Made by a program: the position numbers and the translations under genes
The notes under the pieces: model-generated
What the model saw: only the letters and a program-made list of their open reading frames with translations
Database searches by the model: none
Told to the model about the DNA's origin: nothing
In this document: piece after piece, positions 58,729-64,000 of the stretch
Layout of the letters: each line of letters begins with the position of its first letter
How positions within the stretch are numbered: position 1 is the first letter of the stretch
Source: Cellulophaga sp. Hel_I_12
GTDB taxonomy: Bacteria; Bacteroidota; Bacteroidia; Flavobacteriales; Flavobacteriaceae
Assembly (NCBI RefSeq): GCF_000799565.1
Contig: NZ_JUHB01000001.1
Coordinates: forward strand, 2,669,501-2,733,500
DNA: 64,000 nucleotides
Direction: 5' to 3'

Positions 58729-60066
58729 TTAGTTATTGTTGAGTACTGTTTCTAAGGCAGTTTTAGTATTGATGACATCGACCATCGATTGTAAATGTTT
58801 GTTTTGAGCATCATACAATTGTGTTTGGGCCTGTCTTAGCTCAAAGCTTGTGGCAATACCTTCTGCATATTTAATCTGATTTTTATTTTCAATACGTTCA
58901 GCAAGTGCTAAATTTTCTTTGTTCGTTGCATACTGCTCAATAGCCAAAATATAATTGCTTTTTGATTGTTTTAGTTGCAAGCGTATTTGCTCTTCCGCTT
59001 CAGTTAATTGTGTTTTAGCTTTTTCTAAGGCAATTTTAGCTCTTTGGGTACTAGCACTTCTTTTTAAGGAACTAAAAATGGGAATACTTAAATCAAAACC
59101 TAAAACAGACGAATCGAACCATTGTGAGTCGGCGCTCAAAAAATTAAATTGATCGCTAAAAGCAGTACTGCCGTAATTTATAAAAGCGTTTAACGTAGGT
59201 AAGGCTCTACTTTTTTGAAGTTTTAATTCAAAAAAACGTTGTTCATTTAAGTTTAAAGCTAATTTATAATCCACGTTGTTGTTGATATTAAAGTCAGACT
59301 CAAGAATACTTAAATCGGTTTGTTTAAGTGTTAAATCATCTAAGTTTTCAGATAAAATTGTATTCGTATCGATAGCTATTCCCAATGTTAAGTTGAGCAT
59401 CTGTAAAGTAATTTCTTGCAACCGAGTAGCATTTTTTAACTGATTTTCTACAGACGACAAAGTAATTTGCAATTGTTCTACACTTTCTTCATCACCTAAA
59501 CCATTTTCAAATATTTTTCTGGTTTCAAAAAGGTTTTTTTCTAGTGTGGCTATATTTTTTTTAAATATGGCTACGCTTTCTTCTGCTAAAAGCACATTTC
59601 CATAAGCTTCAACAACGGCTTTTTTTACCTCTAAAACTGTTTTTTCTTTGTTATTAGCGCTATAACTAATGAAAGTTTTTGCCGCCTGTACACCAACAAT
59701 ATAAGAACCATCAAAAATTTGCTGCGATAATGTTGCTGAAATATTTGCCGTTTGAGGCTGTCCGAAAACGATGGGTATAAAAGTGCCTGGATCCCCACCT
59801 GCTAATTCTCCTGGTAGTAACGATACGGGCTGTTTAAGTTGGTTTTGGTAGCTTACAGCAGCATTAACTTGAGGTAAACCGTCAGCAATAGTCTCCCATT
59901 TTTGTTTTTGGGCATCTATAAGGTCTCTGTCGGCATTGATCGCATTATAATTATTTTCTAGCGCAAAAGCGATAGCTTCTTCTAGGGTAAAAGTTCTAGG
60001 AACTTCTTGTGAAAAGCCATTAAGCATGGTAAAAATGCCAAGTAATACTAGTAATTTAAAGTTCAT
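58729..60066 (-). CDS. TolC family outer membrane efflux protein
   Basis: A 445-residue outer membrane factor with a signal peptide ending GFSQE. The two OEP repeats are visible: TLEEAIAFALENNYNAINADRD and the helical hairpins, then DYKLALNLNEQRFFELKLQKSRALPTL with the second repeat to the C-terminus. Its start codon directly abuts the tetR stop codon, so translation is coupled. It is the exit duct of the RND system. Confidence 0.93.
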   Translation of the reverse strand: MNFKLLVLLGIFTMLNGFSQEVPRTFTLEEAIAFALENNYNAINADRDLIDAQKQKWETIADGLPQVNAAVSYQNQLKQPVSLLPGELAGGDPGTFIPIVFGQPQTANISATLSQQIFDGSYIVGVQAAKTFISYSANNKEKTVLEVKKAVVEAYGNVLLAEESVAIFKKNIATLEKNLFETRKIFENGLGDEESVEQLQITLSSVENQLKNATRLQEITLQMLNLTLGIAIDTNTILSENLDDLTLKQTDLSILESDFNINNNVDYKLALNLNEQRFFELKLQKSRALPTLNAFINYGSTAFSDQFNFLSADSQWFDSSVLGFDLSIPIFSSLKRSASTQRAKIALEKAKTQLTEAEEQIRLQLKQSKSNYILAIEQYATNKENLALAERIENKNQIKYAEGIATSFELRQAQTQLYDAQNKHLQSMVDVINTKTALETVLNNN

Positions 60067-60672
60067 TTATTCTTGGTTTGAGTTGATGAGATTGTTTAAT
60101 ATTTTTCTACCTTCTGGTGTAATTATGCCTCTGAGATGGTATTCCAAAAAATCGTCTTGCAATTTGTTGGTGGGAAACAGATCTGGAGGAAACAACTTAA
60201 TATCTTTAATGCTAATGACCCCTGAAAAGTAAATTCTAGAAACAAAATCTATATTTAAGTTTTCACGGTAAATACCCATTGCTATTCCTTTTTTTATGTT
60301 GTTTACAACACAATGTTGCATCATCTCATACTGTTTTGACCGTATGGAAGCATAAATTTTAGGATAGTACTTTTGCAACTGATATTGGGGAGACGATTTT
60401 TCATCTTTTAAGTGCTGCATGACAAATTTTTTGATGTCTAGCAGCTCCTCAATGGGATTTTTTTGCAAAGCGCATATGGTATCGATTCCCGTTGAAATAC
60501 GACAAAATAAATGTGAAGTACTTTCTTCCACCAGTTTGGTTTTGTTTTCAAAATGGGCGTAGATGGTCTTTTTAGAGATACCCATTTCATGGGCTAAATC
60601 GTCCATAGTCACACTTTTAAAACCAAGTGTTAAAAATAATTCTGTTGCTTTTTCTAAAACTTTTTCTTTCAT
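60067..60672 (-). CDS. TetR/AcrR family regulator of the efflux operon
   Basis: A 201-residue repressor-type protein. The N-terminal helix-turn-helix is ATELFLTLGFKSVTMDDLAHEMGISKKTIYAHFENKTKLV; the rest is a helical ligand-binding domain. The ATG at 60672 is preferred to an in-frame TTG at 60684, because the TTG lies inside the -7 box. It is the first gene of its own efflux operon, so autoregulation is likely, and an inverted repeat overlaps the promoter. The inducing ligand is unknown. Confidence 0.92.
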   Translation of the reverse strand: MKEKVLEKATELFLTLGFKSVTMDDLAHEMGISKKTIYAHFENKTKLVEESTSHLFCRISTGIDTICALQKNPIEELLDIKKFVMQHLKDEKSSPQYQLQKYYPKIYASIRSKQYEMMQHCVVNNIKKGIAMGIYRENLNIDFVSRIYFSGVISIKDIKLFPPDLFPTNKLQDDFLEYHLRGIITPEGRKILNNLINSNQE

Positions 60673-60681
60673 ATCGGCGCG

Positions 60682-60711
60682 CAAATGTACTACGGAAACT
60701 TTAAAAACAAA
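60682..60711 (-). promoter_or_regulatory. tetR-efflux operon promoter TTTG-N18-TACATTTG
   Basis: On the minus strand the -33 TTTG (60708-60711) and -7 TACATTTG (60682-60689) are 18 bases apart, a full consensus match. Transcription would start within about 10 bases of the ATG at 60672, giving a nearly leaderless message. Confidence 0.65.
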
Positions 60712-60721
60712 TTAAGTTTCC
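60694..60721. promoter_or_regulatory. Candidate TetR operator
   Basis: An inverted repeat GGAAACTT (60694-60701) and AAGTTTCC (60714-60721), 28 bp in total, is centred on the -33 element of the tetR promoter. Its size and position are those expected for an autorepressor site. Confidence 0.5.
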
Positions 60722-60994
60722 AAAGTATTTACATTTATTTAACATTCGATGTTTGCATTACCTTCAAAAAGAAAAGAGATCGAGCTTTGGTTCTAACTAT
60801 TGATTGGTGTACTGTTGAAGTCTATGTTAAATAGTATGAAAGAACATATTCCTTGTTCTCATACCGGCTCTTTTAATTTTTGTGACATAAGAAAGCTAGG
60901 AGCTAGTTAGAGCTTAAGGATACGTGAACTCAATAGGTTTTTTTAAAGATTAGAATATTCACCTTATTAACGTATTTTTGAAAAAAATTGTAGC

Positions 60995-61969
60995 ATGCAA
61001 ATTGTCGAAACCTACAGAACAGCATTTATTAGCTATTTAGAGTTAAAAACCAAGGAAAAAGAACCTTTGAATCTTTATGAACCCATCAGCTATATTCTGG
61101 GTTTAGGAGGTAAAAGATTAAGGCCTTTGTTGACGCTTATGACCACTGAAATTTTTGGAACCGATTATAGAAAAGCACTTGACGCTGCTTTAGCTATTGA
61201 AGTTTTTCATAATTTTTCTTTAGTTCATGATGATATTATGGATGATGCGCCTCTACGAAGAGGAAGTCTTACGGTGCATGAAAAATGGGATATTAATACG
61301 GCGATTCTTTCTGGTGATGCCATGTTAATCAATGCTTATCAGTTATTTGAGAATTATGAGGGCGAAGTTTTTAGAAGTTTGGCTAAATTATTTAGTAAAA
61401 CGGCGATTGAAGTTTGTGAAGGGCAGCAGTACGATGTAGATTTTGAAACACGTGACGATGTAACCATTTCAGAGTATTTAAAAATGATTGAATACAAAAC
61501 AGCTGTGCTCGTTGGGGCGGCCATGAAAATGGGTGCCATTATTGCGAATGTTTCAGAAAACACACAGCAGGATATTTATGAGTTTGGTAAAAATTTAGGA
61601 ATAGCTTTTCAGTTGCAAGATGATTATTTAGATGCCTTCGGGGATCCAGAAACTTTTGGAAAGCAAGTTGGCGGTGATATTATTGAAAACAAAAAAACAT
61701 TTTTATACCTTACTTCTTTAGCATCTGTTACCAAACAAGAAGCTAAAGAATTAGAACATTTATTTTCAATTCAGCCCAAAGACGTTACCGATAAAATTAG
61801 TACGGTTAAAACTATCTTTTTAAATAGCGGTGCCGCTGAACAAACTAAGAAAGAGATAGCCATGTATACTGAAAAAGCCTTTCAGGTTTTAGAGAAATTA
61901 CCTATTTCGGAAGCTAAAAAAATGCTACTAAAAAAATTCGGAGAGAGCTTAATGCAACGGGAAGTTTAA
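60995..61969 (+). CDS. Short-chain prenyl diphosphate synthase, probably geranylgeranyl
   Basis: A 324-residue trans-prenyltransferase. The first Asp-rich motif is VHDDIMDDAPLRRG (Asp79 to Asp83, no insertion) and the second is QLQDDYLDAFGD (Asp209, Asp210, Asp213). Five residues before the first motif is Phe74; in archaeal-type synthases an aromatic residue there stops elongation at C20. This, and the adjacent lycopene cyclase, favour geranylgeranyl diphosphate for carotenoids, although a menaquinone side-chain role cannot be excluded. Confidence 0.88.
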   Translation: MQIVETYRTAFISYLELKTKEKEPLNLYEPISYILGLGGKRLRPLLTLMTTEIFGTDYRKALDAALAIEVFHNFSLVHDDIMDDAPLRRGSLTVHEKWDINTAILSGDAMLINAYQLFENYEGEVFRSLAKLFSKTAIEVCEGQQYDVDFETRDDVTISEYLKMIEYKTAVLVGAAMKMGAIIANVSENTQQDIYEFGKNLGIAFQLQDDYLDAFGDPETFGKQVGGDIIENKKTFLYLTSLASVTKQEAKELEHLFSIQPKDVTDKISTVKTIFLNSGAAEQTKKEIAMYTEKAFQVLEKLPISEAKKMLLKKFGESLMQREV

Positions 61970-62020
61970 TTGGCATTTAAAGGTCTAAGAGGTTTAGGTT
62001 TATTGTAAATTTAAATAAGC

Positions 62021-63175
62021 TCAAAACCCAGTTTTTATTCTGTTTAAAAGTGCTTTCATAAAAGGCCATGGGGGTGGGCTACTAATAAATTTAAAATCTT
62101 CTAAAAAGCTGGTTTCTTCATCTAAAAATTTAAAAATCAGTTGAGGACTTCTCTTTTTGAAAAGCAATTCAAAGATAGATTGACCCAAGGCATTATTGGC
62201 AAAAAGTACATCCAACAATAACAAGTCATAAAACCAAAACTTATCTTTTTTATTAAAAGTGTTCAAGGGCTGTTCGTTTTTTAAATGTGCCACTAATTTT
62301 TTTACCTTTTTACTGGTGCTCATAAAGGTGTAGCCTGTACTCGCTTTGGTCCAACCTCCAGCAGTGCCAATATATAGAATAGTTTCTGTGTTTTTTTGAG
62401 CAAAATTAAAACAAGTCATAGGGATGCTGCCTTTCTCTGTCTCAGTTATTTCGTAATTTCTGATACCTAAATCATCGTTTAGATATTTTTTTATAGCTTC
62501 TTCATATTCGGATTTTTCGAGTAGTTTTTCAGAAAATAAAGTATATTCAACCAGTGCCTCTGTTTCGGAAAATGGCAAAATATACATAAAACGAGTATTT
62601 CCTTTCTGGGCTATGGAAAAATCCATAAAAGTAGCTGTTTTTTCATGAAAAGCTGCCTGGTCTGTTTTCACAAACCAACCTATAAAATGCTGTTGTAAAA
62701 CAGGATATTTTTTTTGTAGTAGCGGTTCTTTATAATCGTAAATGCTATTAAAAACTTTTTCCGCTATATATGTAGTATTTTGGGTTTTTATGAGTTGGTG
62801 GCTAGTTGTTTTCTCTATGCTAATTACTTCGTCTTGTACGAAAGCAATGTTTTTATGCTGCGCTATTTTTCTTAGATAACTAGCATAAAAATCTTCGCCC
62901 TTAATCATCTTATAGCGATACGGGGCAATGCTGTACTCTTGTCTCAATTTTTTTCCAGCGAAGAAAATACTGTGCCACGTTCTAAAAAGTATGTCATCGA
63001 AATCACCTTCATCTTTTTCCCAAAAACACCATGTTCTGTCATTGGTTTGTTTGGCATCTTTATCTAGCAGTAAAATAGATTTCTCCTTAAAAAAGGGATC
63101 TTTTCCTATTGCATCTGCTAAAAGTAAGCCTGCGGCACCAGCGCCGATGATTATATAGTCGTAGGTTTGTATCAT
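62021..63175 (-). CDS. crtY: Lycopene beta-cyclase (CrtY family)
   Basis: A 384-residue flavoprotein that closes the beta-ionone rings of lycopene. It begins with a dinucleotide fold YIIIGAGAAGLLLADAI, then the cyclase-specific NDRTWCFWEKDEG, RYKMIKGEDFYASYL and the late IGTAGGWTKASTGYTFM block. Length fits flavobacterial cyclases of zeaxanthin pathways. The start overlaps the stop of an unidentified upstream gene (ATGA). Other carotenoid genes (crtB, crtI, crtZ) are not in the window. Confidence 0.9.
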   Translation of the reverse strand: MIQTYDYIIIGAGAAGLLLADAIGKDPFFKEKSILLLDKDAKQTNDRTWCFWEKDEGDFDDILFRTWHSIFFAGKKLRQEYSIAPYRYKMIKGEDFYASYLRKIAQHKNIAFVQDEVISIEKTTSHQLIKTQNTTYIAEKVFNSIYDYKEPLLQKKYPVLQQHFIGWFVKTDQAAFHEKTATFMDFSIAQKGNTRFMYILPFSETEALVEYTLFSEKLLEKSEYEEAIKKYLNDDLGIRNYEITETEKGSIPMTCFNFAQKNTETILYIGTAGGWTKASTGYTFMSTSKKVKKLVAHLKNEQPLNTFNKKDKFWFYDLLLLDVLFANNALGQSIFELLFKKRSPQLIFKFLDEETSFLEDFKFISSPPPWPFMKALLNRIKTGF

Positions 63176-64000
63176 TCTATGAAATATGGTATTTTATGGG
63201 TAGTAATGATAGGCTTAGGTACCATTTTCTTTACTTTTTCTGTTCTTTCTATTATTGCAATAATCTCAATAGCAATATGAATACCATATAGGTTATCTGG
63301 ATTTCTAATGCCCAAAAAACTTTTTTCCGTATGGGCCACTTTTACAATTCCCGATTTAAAGTTTTCACGAGATCCTTCTAGGGTAGCGGTAAAGTCCTCT
63401 TTTTCTTTGAATAATTCAGCTTCGGTATTTGACTGAATAAGGTAGATGTCACAAATATTTGCCCCTGGTGGTGGACTCAAATTACTTACAGCACTTTGGA
63501 TCGACGCGTCATCTTTAATTAGTTTGGTAATTTGCGAAGCTAAATCAAAGGAGGATAAAGTAGTGTTAATGTCTTTTTCTTCTCTAGACGCTGTGAATAC
63601 ATAATACCATTCTTTGGTGTTTTTGGGCAGGTTTACTGGAATTATAATCCGATTTTTACCTCCCTTTACAAGGGCATTTGAAGTGCTATTGATATAAAAT
63701 TTTTCGTTCTGAACGGTTTGGGTTTCTACTACTTTATGATCTATGAACTGCTCTACCGCTGGACCATAAATAGTGTCTTGTTTTTGTAAAAACCCAATTT
63801 TAGGTTTTTTATTTTTTGAGGAATTTACCACATAGGATAGGTCATAATCCACTGAATTTTTATTTTCATTTTTTATCAGCAGTTTAAAGATGCCATTTTT
63901 TGAAGCCATGAATTGTGTTTCAAAAACTTTAGTAAACTCTTCCTTAATTTTTAAAGTAGATAAACTTTCATAAACTAGTAGGCTATTTTTTTTAGCTTTT
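63172..64000 (-). CDS. Unidentified protein, truncated by window edge
   Basis: The frame stays open to the right edge, at least 30 codons beyond the first internal Met at 63909, so the true start is outside. The visible about 275 residues have strand-like N-terminal sequence (GIFKLLIKNENKNSVDYDLSYVV), a middle segment GGKNRIIIPVNLPKNTKEWYYVF, and a Pro-rich loop LSPPPG. No family is recognised. The stop overlaps the lycopene cyclase start by four bases, so the two are translated from one message, which is not a known carotenoid arrangement. Confidence 0.6.
   Translation of the reverse strand, partial: KAKKNSLLVYESLSTLKIKEEFTKVFETQFMASKNGIFKLLIKNENKNSVDYDLSYVVNSSKNKKPKIGFLQKQDTIYGPAVEQFIDHKVVETQTVQNEKFYINSTSNALVKGGKNRIIIPVNLPKNTKEWYYVFTASREEKDINTTLSSFDLASQITKLIKDDASIQSAVSNLSPPPGANICDIYLIQSNTEAELFKEKEDFTATLEGSRENFKSGIVKVAHTEKSFLGIRNPDNLYGIHIAIEIIAIIERTEKVKKMVPKPIITTHKIPYFIE

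Larger units (their letters stand above)
60673..60994. other. Divergent region between tetR and prenyl synthase genes
   Basis: A 322-base region holding the tetR promoter and operator at its left end and a -7-like TATTTTTG (60973-60980) 14 bases before the prenyl synthase ATG. A further palindrome AGAACA-7-TGTTCT lies at 60841-60859. No gene is seen. Confidence 0.45.

Noticed and set aside
60841..60859. Second operator AGAACA-7-TGTTCT between tetR and prenyl synthase
   Set aside because: The arms are only 6 bp in AT-rich DNA and lie far from either -7 box; noted but not supported as a site.

Overview
The window reads as an ordinary chromosomal segment of a marine-type member of the Flavobacteriaceae (Bacteroidota). 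The reasons are low G+C with AT-rich spacers, sigma-A type -7 boxes of the form TAnnTTTG in front of many genes, few Shine-Dalgarno sequences, and a gene complement typical of that family: a DUF3078 protein, a DUF3109 protein, a PiT transporter with a long C-terminus, a TPR-LytS kinase, a flavobacterial lycopene cyclase, and many lipoproteins and secreted proteins of unknown function. I see no rRNA or tRNA gene, insertion sequence, prophage or CRISPR array.

Layout. 0-3 kb: the end of a BNR/sortilin-like secreted hydrolase, hemJ, and a HAMP sensor kinase. 3-7 kb: a minus-strand operon proC-proB-proA-ablB (proline plus a putative beta-lysine acetyltransferase). 7-20 kb: housekeeping and stress genes (crotonase, FrnE-like DsbA protein, a Tat-exported Gfo/Idh/MocA oxidoreductase, HD phosphohydrolase, PlsC, bacilliredoxin, TerB-DnaJ, HupE/UreJ-like, dCMP deaminase, CtpA protease, MarC, DUF3109). 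19.5-22.2 kb: a LytS/LytTR two-component pair. 23.8-34.1 kb: a sugar locus with a GMC oxidoreductase and its Tat-targeted small subunit, two xylose-isomerase-like TIM barrels, an MFS symporter, a Gfo/Idh/MocA dehydrogenase and two DUF1080 lipoproteins. This set fits oxidation of a glycoside to a 3-keto sugar followed by cleavage. 34.1-39.1 kb: yicC-gmk-nadD and a large zincin. 39.1-43.7 kb: a phosphate uptake group (PiT transporter, phosphate-type porin, small carboxypeptidase-regulatory-domain protein). 43.8-53.2 kb: dgt, DUF3078, dxs, tadA, a cold-shock protein, a CLC channel and aspS. 53.5-60.7 kb: a MORN-repeat protein and a tetR-tolC-MFP-RND efflux operon. 61-64 kb: a short-chain prenyl synthase, lycopene cyclase and an unidentified gene cut by the window edge. 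Together with dxs at 46.4 kb these supply the isoprenoid/carotenoid branch.

The most interesting non-coding signals are: (i) direct repeats of AATGTTA with a strict 11-bp period in front of the phosphate porin, the PiT gene, the adjacent small secreted gene and the MORN-repeat gene, which look like an uncharacterised Bacteroidota Pho box; (ii) three intergenic sites of drifting 7-bp tandem repeats; (iii) a complete TTTG-N18-TAnnTTTG promoter of the tetR efflux operon overlapped by an inverted repeat; and (iv) an inverted repeat in the divergent promoter region of the sugar locus. All functional assignments come from motif reading by eye; no database search was run.
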